64,000 nucleotides of DNA from Geodermatophilus dictyosporus (GTDB taxonomy: Bacteria > Actinomycetota > Actinomycetes > Mycobacteriales > Geodermatophilaceae), in contig NZ_FOWQ01000010.1 of NCBI RefSeq assembly GCF_900115505.1, positions 160,544 through 224,543 of the forward strand, in the 5' to 3' direction. How positions within the stretch are numbered: position 1 is the stretch's first letter; every line of letters begins with the position of its first letter. Below the pieces are notes generated by a model. That model did not search any database. It saw nothing but the letters and a program-made list of their open reading frames with translations, and was not told the DNA's origin. A program made the position numbers and the translations under genes. Positions 7,971-16,124 of the stretch are shown here, piece by piece.

Positions 7971-8008
7971 CCCGGGCGGCGGGCCGTCTCCGGCCGCGGC
8001 CGCCCGGG
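7971..8008. terminator. Hairpin downstream of VDPG-repeat protein gene
   Basis: Perfect 10-bp arms CCCGGGCGGC (7971-7980) and GCCGCCCGGG (7999-8008) around an 18-base loop that can fold again. It lies 22 bases beyond the stop at 8031 and is a likely terminator for the minus-strand transcript. Confidence 0.5.
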
Positions 8009-8030
8009 CCGGGGAGCGTGCGGGAGCCGC

Positions 8031-8699
8031 CTACGGCGAGGGGCGGACGGCGGGACGGCCGCCGCGCGGGTGCGACACGAGGTCGTCGAGGCGGATGCGG
8101 CGGGTGAGCACGTCCGGGTCCACGCCCGGGTCCACGCCGGGGTCCACAACCGGGTCCATGCCCGGGTCCACGGCCGGGGCGCCGGCCGTGCTCCCGGCCA
8201 CCTCGGCGCCCGGGGTCGACGCGGCGGTGACGGCGGGCATCTCGACCGTCAGCGCGCGGTGCCGGCCGGAGTCGGCGGGCGCCCGGTGCCGGCCCGCGGT
8301 GACCGAGCCGACGGCGGGCTGCTCGGCGGTGACGTCACCCCCGTGGCGGCGGCCGGTCCGGCGGAACCGGCCTCCCGGCTGCACGGCCGTCATGGCCACC
8401 GTCGGCGCGGACACCGGCGCCGGCACCGCGGCGGGCGAGCCCGGCGCCTCGCCGGCGAGCGCGAGGTGCCGCTCGGGCAGCCGGACGGCGGCGAGGTCGA
8501 TCCAGCGGCCCGCACCGTCCGCAGCGGGCAGCGGACCGGACCGCTCGTCGCGCGAGCGGACGAGCGCCTGGCAGCTGCCGGCCTCGTCGTGCCGCCAGCC
8601 CAGCATGGCCCCGGGCACCCAGGCGCCGTCGAGGAGGACCTCGACGTCCTGCGGGGCGCGGAAGACGACCGAGGCTGCGCTGTTCACGGCTGCTGACAC
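8031..8699 (-). CDS. Hypothetical protein with VDPG repeats
   Basis: No family recognised. The 222 residues start with a compact 90-residue region (ASVVFRAPQDVEVLLDGAWV, GAMLGWRHDEAGSCQALVRS, GRWIDLAAVRLPERHL) that looks like a small beta-rich domain binding or decorating something on a Trp/Asp surface. A Pro/Ala/Thr-rich middle follows, then a VDPG/MDPV tetrapeptide repeat near the C-terminus, and finally a basic tail. No signal peptide or membrane segment. The GTG at 8699 has a TACGGT -10 box seven bases upstream and no ribosome site, so the transcript is probably leaderless and separate from the LysM gene 160 bases upstream. Lineage-specific gene is likely. Confidence 0.6.
   Translation of the reverse strand: MSAAVNSAASVVFRAPQDVEVLLDGAWVPGAMLGWRHDEAGSCQALVRSRDERSGPLPAADGAGRWIDLAAVRLPERHLALAGEAPGSPAAVPAPVSAPTVAMTAVQPGGRFRRTGRRHGGDVTAEQPAVGSVTAGRHRAPADSGRHRALTVEMPAVTAASTPGAEVAGSTAGAPAVDPGMDPVVDPGVDPGVDPDVLTRRIRLDDLVSHPRGGRPAVRPSP
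8115..8172. repeat. Twelve-base tandem repeat coding VDPG
   Basis: About five copies of a GGGTCCACGCCC-type unit in a row inside the hypothetical gene. Each unit encodes Val-Asp-Pro-Gly or a close variant, so copy number could change without a frameshift. Confidence 0.8.
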
Positions 8700-8706
8700 G
8701 CGTCCG

Positions 8707-8712
8707 ACCGTA
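8707..8712 (-). promoter_or_regulatory. -10 box of a leaderless promoter (VDPG-repeat protein)
   Basis: TACGGT on the minus strand, seven bases before the GTG at 8699. Confidence 0.6.
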
Positions 8713-8859
8713 GGTGCCCGACCGGCCCGGACCCGGGAACGACCTGGCGCGGAGGGTTGACGAACTCGGCGCCGTGGCCTCGTCCATGTCTGCCGGGCCG
8801 CCGCGGGCCGGGGTGCCGCCTGCCGGGCACCGGTCGCCGACCGGGGTGCGCGCCGCCGG

Positions 8860-9471
8860 TCACGGCAGCCGGAGGACCTGGCCGGGCACGACTGCCGCGC
8901 CCTCGAGGTCGTTGAGCTCCTCGATGGCGTCGACCACGGCCCGCACGTCCTGCCCACCGCCGGCGACCTCGCCCGCGATCGACCAGACCGTGTCGCCCGG
9001 GCGCACGACGACGCTGCTCTCCCCCGCCAGGCGCAGCCCGGCCTCCCCGCCGGGCACCCAGGACGCGACCACCGACCCGAGGGCCACGGCGCCGCCGAGG
9101 GCGAGCGCGAGGACCAGCCGCCGGCCCCGGCGGGTCAGCCGGAGCCGCGCCGGAGCGGGCGCCGCCGCCCTCCCGCCCCGGACGGCGCCGGCGGCGGCCC
9201 GTGCGCGCGGCGGGCGGCCACCCGGGCGGGCCGGGTCGCGGCGGGCCCGGGGAGCCTCCGCCGGCGGCCCGGCGGTGCGGGCCGGCGCCGCGGCGGGGCG
9301 GTCGGGGACCGGCCGCAGGTGTCCGGCGACCCGCGGGCCCGAACCCGGCAGGGGTGCCCGCCCGACCGGGCGGGACGGCCGCTGGGCGCCGTCGCCGGAC
9401 CCCAGCAGCGGCCGCCAGGGGACCCGGACCGCTGCGTCGAACTCCAGCACGGCCTGTCGCACGCTGCCCAT
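8860..9471 (-). CDS. LysM-domain cell-wall protein, SOS-linked (ChiZ/YneA-like position)
   Basis: Protein of 203 residues: a basic, Pro/Arg/Ala-rich cytoplasmic N-terminus, one membrane segment (LVLALALGGAVALGSVVASWV, about residues 118-138), then a C-terminal LysM peptidoglycan-binding domain (VVRPGDTVWSIAGEVA ... IEELNDLEGAAVVPGQVLRLP). It sits between nrdR and lexA, exactly as Rv2719c (ChiZ) does in Mycobacterium, where the protein is DNA-damage induced and affects division. ATG 9471 follows GAGGAGGA; a longer GTG start at 9513 would fall inside the SOS box. Two abutting SOS boxes lie 35-66 bases upstream. A role as a damage-induced division checkpoint is inferred from position and domain. 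Confidence 0.88.
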   Translation of the reverse strand: MGSVRQAVLEFDAAVRVPWRPLLGSGDGAQRPSRPVGRAPLPGSGPRVAGHLRPVPDRPAAAPARTAGPPAEAPRARRDPARPGGRPPRARAAAGAVRGGRAAAPAPARLRLTRRGRRLVLALALGGAVALGSVVASWVPGGEAGLRLAGESSVVVRPGDTVWSIAGEVAGGGQDVRAVVDAIEELNDLEGAAVVPGQVLRLP

Positions 9472-9505
9472 GACCAGTCCTCCTCGTCGCTCCCACGGCT
9501 CGACG

Positions 9506-9521
9506 TCGAACACGCGTTCGA
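9506..9521. promoter_or_regulatory. SOS box 1 (perfect), LysM-lexA divergent region
   Basis: TCGAACACGCGTTCGA matches the actinobacterial LexA consensus TCGAAC-N4-GTTCGA at every position. It lies 35 bases upstream of the LysM-protein start. Confidence 0.93.
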
Positions 9522-9537
9522 TCGAACGTCCGTGCGA
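9522..9537. promoter_or_regulatory. SOS box 2, abutting box 1
   Basis: TCGAACGTCCGTGCGA has one mismatch to the consensus and starts on the base after box 1, so two LexA dimers would sit sixteen bases apart, 1.5 helical turns. Confidence 0.75.
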
Positions 9538-9585
9538 TGTCTACCGCATCCCCCCGACGCGGTCGACCCGACACCACGCGCGGTT

Positions 9586-9601
9586 TCGAACACACGTTTG
9601 A
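9586..9601. promoter_or_regulatory. SOS box 3, lexA promoter side
   Basis: TCGAACACACGTTTGA has one mismatch to the consensus. It lies 156 bases upstream of the lexA GTG and probably serves autorepression of lexA. Confidence 0.88.
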
Positions 9602-9757
9602 AGTCCCGGCGCCGAGGCGCTACGGTCCGACCAGCACCCGCCCGCCGTCGCCCGCGGGCCCGGCGGGGTCGCGGCCGCGGGTCCCGGACGGGACCGGTTC
9701 CGGCCCGGCACCGGGCGGACACGAGGGCTGTGAGGGCACAGCCGGCGAGGAGGAGAC

Positions 9758-10543
9758 GTGGCGGGCACCAGCGGCACCGGCCGGCGCACGCGGACCGGCG
9801 GGACGGCGACCCGGCGCACCCCGGGGGCCGGCGCGGCCCCGGACGCGGCCGGCCCGGGCGAGGCGTCCGGGGCGGTGCGCACGTTCCCCGACCGCACCGA
9901 GAACGGCGACGGCCTCACGCAGCGGCAGCGCCGGGTCCTCGAGGTCATCCGCGACTCGATCGAGCGGCGCGGCTACCCGCCCTCGGTCCGCGAGATCGGC
10001 GAGGCCGTCGGCCTGTCCTCGGCGTCGTCGGTGGCCCACCAGCTGTCCGTGCTGCAGAAGAAGGGCTGGCTGCGGCGCGACCCCAACCGCCCGCGGGCCC
10101 TCGACGTCCGGCTGCCCGGGGAGACGCCGGCCGAGACCGCCGCCCCCGCGGCCGAGGCCGGCGCCGGTGCGCCCACCTACGTGCCGCTGGTCGGCCGGAT
10201 CGCCGCCGGTGGCCCGGTGCTCGCCGAGCAGGCCGTCGAGGACGTCTTCCCGCTCCCCCGCGAGCTGGTCGGCGACGGCACGCTGTTCATGCTGCGCGTC
10301 GCCGGTGACTCGATGGTCGACGCGGCCATCTGCGACGGCGACTGGGTGGTCGTCCGCCAGCAGCCGACGGCGGAGAACGGCGAGATCGTCGCGGCGATGC
10401 TCGACGGCGAGGCCACGGTGAAGACCTACAAGCGCCGCGACGGCCACGTCTGGCTGCTGCCGCACAACCCGGCCTACGAGCCGATCCCCGGCGACGAGGC
10501 GACCGTCCTCGGCCGCGTCGTCACCGTCCTGCGGCGGGTCTGA
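9758..10543 (+). CDS. lexA: LexA repressor
   Basis: SOS repressor that cleaves itself when bound to RecA filaments. Of 261 residues, the first 50 or so are a Gly/Thr/Ala-rich extension that the family lacks. The winged helix-turn-helix follows ([30 protein letters not shown]), and then the S24 peptidase domain. The scissile bond is Ala150-Gly151, the catalytic Ser is Ser185 (VAGDSM) and the Lys is Lys222 (ATVKTY). GTG 9758 is preceded by GAGGAG; a shorter start is possible. It is divergent from the LysM gene, with three SOS boxes between them. Confidence 0.98.
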   Translation: MAGTSGTGRRTRTGGTATRRTPGAGAAPDAAGPGEASGAVRTFPDRTENGDGLTQRQRRVLEVIRDSIERRGYPPSVREIGEAVGLSSASSVAHQLSVLQKKGWLRRDPNRPRALDVRLPGETPAETAAPAAEAGAGAPTYVPLVGRIAAGGPVLAEQAVEDVFPLPRELVGDGTLFMLRVAGDSMVDAAICDGDWVVVRQQPTAENGEIVAAMLDGEATVKTYKRRDGHVWLLPHNPAYEPIPGDEATVLGRVVTVLRRV

Positions 10544-10551
10544 CCCGGGAT

Positions 10552-10579
10552 CCGGGGCGGCGGACGACCGCCGCCCCGG
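10552..10579. terminator. Bidirectional terminator after lexA
   Basis: Perfect 12-bp stem (10552-10563 with 10568-10579) and a four-base loop ACGA, filling the gap between the lexA stop and the convergent stop at 10580. Confidence 0.85.
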
Positions 10580-11632
10580 TCAGGCCCCCGGCGGCCTCGG
10601 GGCGCGGCGGCGGCGCACCCGGCCGCCGACGACGACCAGCAGGGTCGCCACGCCGGCCGCGACGAGCGCGGCGGTGATCGCGGACGGCCCGGGGCCGCCG
10701 TCGTCCAGCAGCGTCGACAGCGACGGTCCGGTCGCAGTGGCCGGCGCCGCCGGGGCGGCCGGCGTCGCCGCGGGGATCGGAACCTGCGTGACGTCGCCCG
10801 GCACGCCCTCCCCGGCCACGAGCAGGGCGCTGCCGTCGGCGGTGAAGGTGACCGCCTCCCCCTGGGGCGACGCGGGCAGCGCGATCCGCACCGGCTCGCC
10901 GGCCAGCGCGCCGGGCACGTCGGCCCCGGCGAGGTCCCAGACGTAGGCGTCGGTGTAGGTCCGCAGCGCGATGCGGCTGCCGTCGCGGGCCACCGCGCCG
11001 CCGGTCACCAGCAGCTGCCCGGCGCGGCCGACCGGACCGCCCGGCGTGCCGGTGAGGGTGAAGCTCACGGTGCCCACGTCGGCCAGGGCGACCGTGCCGC
11101 CGTCCACCAGGGGCCCGGCCGGCCGATAGACGTGGCTGGCGCCGAGCACCTCCTTGGTGACGAGGTGCGGCGTGCCGTCGGGGGCCAGCAGCAGCGCCTC
11201 GGCGTCGTGCGCGCCGTCGGGGTAGGCGAGCCGGTGGAGCGAGGTCGACCCGTCCGGGCGCAGCGCGATGAGCGCGACGGTGGCGCGGGTGGCGTTGTTG
11301 TCGCCGGTGTCGGCCAGCCACACCGTGCCGTCGGGGCCGACACCGAGGTCCTCGGGGTCGTAGGGGTCCAGCGGGGCGGTGGTCGCGTCGACGACCGCGC
11401 AGGCGCCGTCGAGCACGTGGACGACCACCTGCTCCCCACCGTCGACCACCGCCAGCAGGCGCTCGCCGACGTCGACCAGCCCGGACAGCTCGGCCAGGCG
11501 TGGGTCGGTGATCGTGCACCGGGTGCTCGCCGCGGGGGGTTCCTCGGCGGCGGCGGGCACGGGCAGGGCGGTCAGGCCTAGTCCGAGCAGCAGGACCGCG
11601 CCGGCCCGGCGGCGTGCGGGCCGTCGCCGCAC
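10580..11632 (-). CDS. Secreted, membrane-anchored beta-propeller-like protein
   Basis: No named family recognised. The 350 residues begin with a clear signal peptide (RRRPARRRAGAVLLLGLGL then LPVPAAA). The mature part has repeated blades with LSGLVDVGERLLAVVDGG, DLGVGPDGTVWLADTGDNN, HDAEALLLAPDGTPHLVTKE and AVTFTADGSALLVAGEG, which resemble esterase-like or SdiA-regulated propellers. A Pro/Ala linker, one C-terminal membrane helix and an Arg-rich tail follow, so it is tethered outside the membrane. GTG 11632 starts two bases after the PAP2 stop and gives a normal signal peptide; GTG 11668 would add twelve residues. Likely co-transcribed with the phosphatase. Confidence 0.7.
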   Translation of the reverse strand: MRRRPARRRAGAVLLLGLGLTALPVPAAAEEPPAASTRCTITDPRLAELSGLVDVGERLLAVVDGGEQVVVHVLDGACAVVDATTAPLDPYDPEDLGVGPDGTVWLADTGDNNATRATVALIALRPDGSTSLHRLAYPDGAHDAEALLLAPDGTPHLVTKEVLGASHVYRPAGPLVDGGTVALADVGTVSFTLTGTPGGPVGRAGQLLVTGGAVARDGSRIALRTYTDAYVWDLAGADVPGALAGEPVRIALPASPQGEAVTFTADGSALLVAGEGVPGDVTQVPIPAATPAAPAAPATATGPSLSTLLDDGGPGPSAITAALVAAGVATLLVVVGGRVRRRRAPRPPGA

Positions 11633-11633
11633 G

Positions 11634-12392
11634 TCAGGACGGGGCGGTCGGGCGGCCGGCGCGGGCACTCGCCCAGCGTGACAGCACGAGCGCGTCGAGT
11701 GCGTGAACCACGCCCAGCAGCAGCAGGCCCACGGCGGCTCCGACCACCGCGTCGGTGACCCAGTGGAAGTCCAGCGACACCATGGCGATCCCGGTGACGA
11801 CGGGCCCCGCGACGCTGAGCCACCACAGCACGCGCTGCAGCCGTGCCCCGAGCCGGTACTCGACGGCCTGCCAGCGGGCGACGCCCCACATGAGCACGGC
11901 GTTGGCCACGTGCCCGGACGGGTAGGAGGCCCCGTCGCGGTGGAAGAACGAGCCGGGGTAGGCCGGCGCGGTGCGGCCGGTGCCGAACTTGAACGCGTAG
12001 ACCACCACGGTCAGCAGCGCCAGCGCGGTGAGCACCCGCACGAGCGGCAGCAGCGTCCGCCGCCGCACGCAGAGCCAGCCGACCAGGACGGCCAGCACGA
12101 CGACGATCGTGCCGCGACCGCCGATCTGGGTGACCGCCCACACCGGCCAGTAGGCCGGTGACTCGCGCAGGTCCCAGGAGCTGACCACCTCGGACACCTG
12201 CAGGTCCAGCCGCTCCAGGAGGCCGCGGCTGAGCAGGTCGACGGTGATCCCCAGGGTCACCACCAACGCGCCGAGCACCAGCCACCACGGCGGACGCCCG
12301 GGTGTGAGGACGCGCGCCGGCACGGCCGTGGCGTCGCCGGGCCCGTCCCCGGCCGACGCGCCGGCCTGGCGTCGCACCACGCCGCTGGTCAC
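11634..12392 (-). CDS. PAP2-family membrane phosphatase
   Basis: Integral membrane phosphatase of 252 residues with about six helices. The three catalytic motifs of the family are present: KFGTGRTAPA, YPSGH and the SLDFHWVTD motif carrying His and Asp. They face the outside, so likely substrates are lipid phosphates such as phosphatidic acid or undecaprenyl pyrophosphate. GTG 12392 is chosen because homology begins soon after; upstream extension is low complexity. It is followed by the secreted propeller-like protein with a one-base gap. Confidence 0.88.
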   Translation of the reverse strand: MTSGVVRRQAGASAGDGPGDATAVPARVLTPGRPPWWLVLGALVVTLGITVDLLSRGLLERLDLQVSEVVSSWDLRESPAYWPVWAVTQIGGRGTIVVVLAVLVGWLCVRRRTLLPLVRVLTALALLTVVVYAFKFGTGRTAPAYPGSFFHRDGASYPSGHVANAVLMWGVARWQAVEYRLGARLQRVLWWLSVAGPVVTGIAMVSLDFHWVTDAVVGAAVGLLLLGVVHALDALVLSRWASARAGRPTAPS

Positions 12393-12443
12393 CCGCTCAC
12401 GGTACCGGGGCCGTGACCGGCCCGTGACCTCTCGCGGGTCCAC

Positions 12444-12487
12444 GGCGAGCCGCCCGGGCACCCGATCGGGTGGCCGGGCGGCTCGCC
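12444..12487. terminator. hflX terminator
   Basis: Perfect 14-bp arms (12444-12457 and 12474-12487) and an inner palindrome (CACCCGATCGGGTG) together make a nearly continuous hairpin, nine bases past the hflX stop. Confidence 0.85.
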
Positions 12488-12495
12488 GGGGCGGG

Positions 12496-13968
12496 TCAGG
12501 CGACCGGTGCGGCGAACCCCTCGAGCGCGGCGGCCAGGCCGCCGTCCACGCGGGCGGTCAGCCGGGTGCCGGCCGCCTCGTGCAGCTCGCTGAGCACCTC
12601 GCCGTCGCGGTGCACGCGCGCCACCAGGTCGCCGCGGTCGTAGGGCACGAGCACCTCGACCTCGACGTCCGGGTGCGGCAGCCGGGCGGCGAGCACCTCG
12701 CGCAGCGCCTCGATGCCCTCGCCGGTGCGGGCCGAGACCCACACCGCGCCGGGCAGGGCGCGGCGCAGGGTGAGCACGTCGTCCTCGGTCATGGCGTCGA
12801 CCTTGTTGACGACGATCAGCTCGGGCACCGCGGCGGCGTCGATCTCGCCGAGGACGACGTGCACCGCGTCGATCTGGCCGAGCGGGTCGGGGTCGGAGCC
12901 GTCGACGACGTGCAGCAGCAGGTCGGCGCCGGCCACCTCCTCCAGCGTGGACCGGAACGCGTCGACCAGCTGGTGGGGCAGGTGGCGCACGAAGCCCACC
13001 GTGTCGGTCAGCGTGTACTCGCGGCCGTCGGGCGACTGCGCGCGGCGCACCGTGGGGTCGAGGGTGGCGAACAGCGCGTCCTCCACCAGCACGCCCGCGC
13101 CGGTGAGCCGGTTGAGCAGGCTGGACTTGCCGGCGTTCGTGTAGCCGGCGATCGCCACGCCCGGGACGGCGTTGCGGTCGCGCGCCGAGCGCTGGGTGGC
13201 GCGGGCGGTGGCCATGCCGGCGATCTCGCGGCGCAGCTTGCTCACCCGCGACCGGATCCGCCGCCGGTCGGTCTCGATCTTGGTCTCACCGGGACCGCGG
13301 GTACCGATGCCGCCACCGCCGGCGACGCGGCCACCGGCCTGCCGGGACAGCGACTCACCCCAGCCGCGCAGCCGCGGCAGCATGTACTGCATCTGCGCCA
13401 GCTCGACCTGGGCCTTGCCCTCCCGGCTGGTGGCGTGCTGGGCGAAGATGTCGAGGATCAGCGCGGTCCGGTCGACCACCTTGACCTTGAGGATCTTCTC
13501 CAGCGCGTTGAGCTGCCCGGGGGTCAGCTCGCCGTCGCAGATCACGGTGTCGGCACCGGTCGCCGCGACGATCGAGCGGATCTCGTTCGCCTTGCCCGAG
13601 CCCACGTAGGTGCCGGCGTCGGGCTTGTCCCGGCGCTGGCTGACCGCCTCGAGCACCTCCGAGCCCGCCGTCTCGGCGAGCGCGGCGAGCTCGGCCAGCG
13701 AGCGGTCGGCGTCGGCCTGGGTGCCCTCGGTCCACACCCCGACCAGCACGACGCGCTCGAGGCGCAGCTGCCGGTACTCGACCTCGCTGATGTCGGCGAG
13801 CTCGGTGGACAGTCCCGCCACCCGGCGCAGCGCGCCGCGGGCCTCGAGGTCGTAGGAGCCGGTCGTGTCGTCGTCCCACTGGTCGGCGGGGGCCGGCCGG
13901 GTGCCCTCCGCGCGCTCGGCGCGCTCCTGGGCGTCGGCGAGCACGGCGCGGTTCTGTGCGGTCGTCAT
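12496..13968 (-). CDS. hflX: GTPase HflX
   Basis: Ribosome-associated GTPase that splits stalled 70S ribosomes under stress. The 490 residues contain an N-terminal HflX domain (VGVWTEGTQADADRSLAELAALA, DAGTYVGSGKANEI), a long linker with the Gly-rich GGGGIGTRGPGETKIETDRR, and the G domain: GYTNAGKSSLLNRL (G1), FATLDPT (G2), DTVGF (G3), NKVD (G4) and SARTG (G5). The start ATG at 13968 has GGAG five bases upstream. Operon order hflX after dapF and miaA is conserved in actinobacteria, but here a small divergent gene lies between. Confidence 0.96.
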   Translation of the reverse strand: MTTAQNRAVLADAQERAERAEGTRPAPADQWDDDTTGSYDLEARGALRRVAGLSTELADISEVEYRQLRLERVVLVGVWTEGTQADADRSLAELAALAETAGSEVLEAVSQRRDKPDAGTYVGSGKANEIRSIVAATGADTVICDGELTPGQLNALEKILKVKVVDRTALILDIFAQHATSREGKAQVELAQMQYMLPRLRGWGESLSRQAGGRVAGGGGIGTRGPGETKIETDRRRIRSRVSKLRREIAGMATARATQRSARDRNAVPGVAIAGYTNAGKSSLLNRLTGAGVLVEDALFATLDPTVRRAQSPDGREYTLTDTVGFVRHLPHQLVDAFRSTLEEVAGADLLLHVVDGSDPDPLGQIDAVHVVLGEIDAAAVPELIVVNKVDAMTEDDVLTLRRALPGAVWVSARTGEGIEALREVLAARLPHPDVEVEVLVPYDRGDLVARVHRDGEVLSELHEAAGTRLTARVDGGLAAALEGFAAPVA

Positions 13969-14112
13969 CGTCTCCAGCGTGACACGCGCGTCGTCGCGGG
14001 TCACCTCAGTTGCCTGTGCAGTCCTCATACGCCGGGTACAACACCGCGCCGGCCCGGATGCATCCCGCGCCGTGCGGGTAGGGCGGGGTGACCACACCAC
14101 CGGGAGGCACCC

Positions 14113-14289
14113 GTGAGCACCAGCGACGAGACCGGCACCGAGGACCCCCGCGACCTCTCCGGCGGGGCCAGCGGCTCCGAGCTCGGCGAGCCCCGCGGCA
14201 TCCACACCGGCGGCGCGGCCGAGCCGGAGGCGCCGGGCGGTCCCGACGAGCCCGACGAGTCGCTGGAGAAGCCGCCCCCTCTGGCGTGA
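14113..14289 (+). CDS. Small acidic disordered protein (58 aa)
   Basis: Open frame of 58 codons, GTG start with GGGAGG upstream, stop at 14287-14289. The product is very acidic and rich in Gly, Pro, Glu and Asp (TSDETGTEDPRDLSGG..., ending ESLEKPPPLA), so it is probably disordered, with no membrane segment. It lies between hflX and dapF and on the opposite strand to both. Nothing in it is recognised. The good ribosome site and in-frame compositional bias make it credible, though a chance ORF in GC-rich DNA is possible. Confidence 0.5.
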   Translation: MSTSDETGTEDPRDLSGGASGSELGEPRGIHTGGAAEPEAPGGPDEPDESLEKPPPLA

Positions 14290-14319
14290 CCGGGTCGGCC
14301 GGTCCTCGAGGCCCGGGGG

Positions 14320-15207
14320 TCAGGCCGCGAGCCACTCCGGCGTGAGCTCGCCGGCGGCGACGACCACGGCGGGGCCGTGCAGCACGGTGGTCCCCGGGGA
14401 GACGTCGACGGTCAGCCGGCCGCCCGGGACGTCGACGACGACGGTGCCGCGCTGGGGGGCGTCGGACCCGGCGGCCAGCGCGGCGTAGGCGGTGGCGCAG
14501 GCCCCGGTGCCGCAGGAGCGGGTCTCCCCCACCCCCCGCTCGTGCACCCGCAGCCGCACGTGCGCGTCCGCGCCCTCGGCGGGCCGGGCGAGCACCCGGA
14601 CGAACTCGACGTTCACGCCCTCGGGGAACAGGCCCGCGTCGAACCCGGGCTGCCGGGTGAGGTCGAGGGAGTCGAGGTCGGCGTCGGTGAGGCAGACCAG
14701 GTGCGGGTTGCCCATGGACACCGCCTGCCCGCCGAACGCCTGGCCGGACACGGTGGCCTCGCCGTGGCCGAACGGCCGGGCCGGGCCCATGTCCACCCAG
14801 TAGGTGCCGTCGGCGCCGGCGCCCACCCGGCGCGGTCCCCCGCGGGTGCCCACCACCACGCCGTCGGCGCACGCGGCGCGGTCGAGCAGGCCCTCGCTGA
14901 CCAGCACGTGCAGGAACAGCCGGACGCCGTTGCCGCACATCTCGGCGTGCGAGCCGTCGGCGTTGCGGTGGTCCATGAACCACTCGCAGCGCGCGAGGTC
15001 GTCGCCGAGGACGGCGGGGGCGTCGGGCACGTGCCGGCTGCGCACCACCCGCAGGACGCCGTCGCCGCCGAGGCCGGAGCGGCGCTCGCACAGCCGCCGC
15101 ACGAGGGCGGCGTCGAGGCGGTGCTCGGGCCAGCGGTCCCCGTCGGGGTCGGGCAGGACGACGAAGTCGTTCTCGGTGCCGTGCCCGAGGAGGAACCGGT
15201 CGCTCAC
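14320..15207 (-). CDS. dapF: Diaminopimelate epimerase
   Basis: Converts LL- to meso-diaminopimelate for lysine and peptidoglycan in the cytoplasm. The 295 residues carry both catalytic cysteines: Cys91 in AEMCGNGVR and Cys232 in TRSCGTGACATAYA. Also visible are GTENDFVVL near the start and SMGNPHLV for substrate contact. GTG 15207 overlaps the miaA stop by four bases (GTGA), so the two are translationally coupled. Confidence 0.97.
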   Translation of the reverse strand: MSDRFLLGHGTENDFVVLPDPDGDRWPEHRLDAALVRRLCERRSGLGGDGVLRVVRSRHVPDAPAVLGDDLARCEWFMDHRNADGSHAEMCGNGVRLFLHVLVSEGLLDRAACADGVVVGTRGGPRRVGAGADGTYWVDMGPARPFGHGEATVSGQAFGGQAVSMGNPHLVCLTDADLDSLDLTRQPGFDAGLFPEGVNVEFVRVLARPAEGADAHVRLRVHERGVGETRSCGTGACATAYAALAAGSDAPQRGTVVVDVPGGRLTVDVSPGTTVLHGPAVVVAAGELTPEWLAA

Positions 15208-16124
15208 CGCCCGATCGTACGGCCGGCGAGCAGGCCGCCCACCGCGTCGGCCAGGTCGGGCCGGGCGGCGTCGAACCACGTCGTCGCAGCGTCCCGGCGG
15301 AACCACGAGCGCTGGCGGCGGACGAACCGGCGGGTGGTGGTGACCGTCCGCTCGCGCGCATCGTCGGCGGTCAGCGCCCCGTCGAGCTGGGCGAGCACCT
15401 GCGCGTAGCCCAGCGCCCGGGCGGCGGTGGGCCCCTCGCGCAGGCCCTCGGCGGCCAGCGCCTCCACCTCGGCGACGAAGCCCGCCGCCCACATCCGGTC
15501 CACCCGCTCGGCGACCCGCGCGTCGAGCTCGGCGGGCTCGCGGTCCAGGCCGACGACGACCGCCGGGTAGCGCGGCCGCGGCTCGGGCAGCGTGGCGCGG
15601 AACGGCCGGCCGGTGAGCTCCACGACCTCCAGGGCACGCACGATCCGCCGTCCGTTCGACGGCAGGACGGCGGCCGCGGCCTCCGGGTCGACCGCGGCGA
15701 GGCGGGCGTGCAGCGCGGCCGGCCCCGCGTCGGCCAGCTCGGCCTGCAGCCGCGCGCGGACGGCGGGGTCGGTGCCGGGGAAGTCGAGGTCGTCGAGGAC
15801 GGCGCGCACGTAGAGCCCCGACCCGCCCACCAGCAGCGGCACGGTCCCGGCCGCGCGCAGCCGGTCGACCGCGGCGCGCGCCAGCCGCGCGTACTCGACC
15901 ACCGAGGCGGCCTGCCGCACGTGCCAGACGTCGAGCAGGTGGTGGGGCACCCCCCGCCGCTCGGCGGCACCGGGCTTGGCGGTCCCGATGTCCATGCCGC
16001 GGTAGAGCTGCATCGAGTCGGCGTTGACCACCTCGCCGCCCAGCCGCCGGGCCAGCTCCACCGCCAGCGCCGTCTTGCCGGTCGCCGTGGGCCCGACGAC
16101 GGCGACCACGGGCGGTGCGCTCAC
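15204..16124 (-). CDS. miaA: tRNA dimethylallyltransferase MiaA
   Basis: Adds a dimethylallyl group to A37 of tRNAs that read UNN codons, the substrate for MiaB. The 306 residues start with the P-loop VVGPTATGKTALAVELA, followed by NADSMQLYRGMDIGTAK, HHLLDVWH, LLVGGSGLYVRAVLD and the C-terminal RRQRSWFRRD motif. GTG 16124 is chosen by homology; the open frame runs far upstream without similarity. It overlaps dapF by four bases downstream and the dioxygenase-like gene by four bases upstream, making one operon. Confidence 0.97.
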   Translation of the reverse strand: MSAPPVVAVVGPTATGKTALAVELARRLGGEVVNADSMQLYRGMDIGTAKPGAAERRGVPHHLLDVWHVRQAASVVEYARLARAAVDRLRAAGTVPLLVGGSGLYVRAVLDDLDFPGTDPAVRARLQAELADAGPAALHARLAAVDPEAAAAVLPSNGRRIVRALEVVELTGRPFRATLPEPRPRYPAVVVGLDREPAELDARVAERVDRMWAAGFVAEVEALAAEGLREGPTAARALGYAQVLAQLDGALTADDARERTVTTTRRFVRRQRSWFRRDAATTWFDAARPDLADAVGGLLAGRTIGR

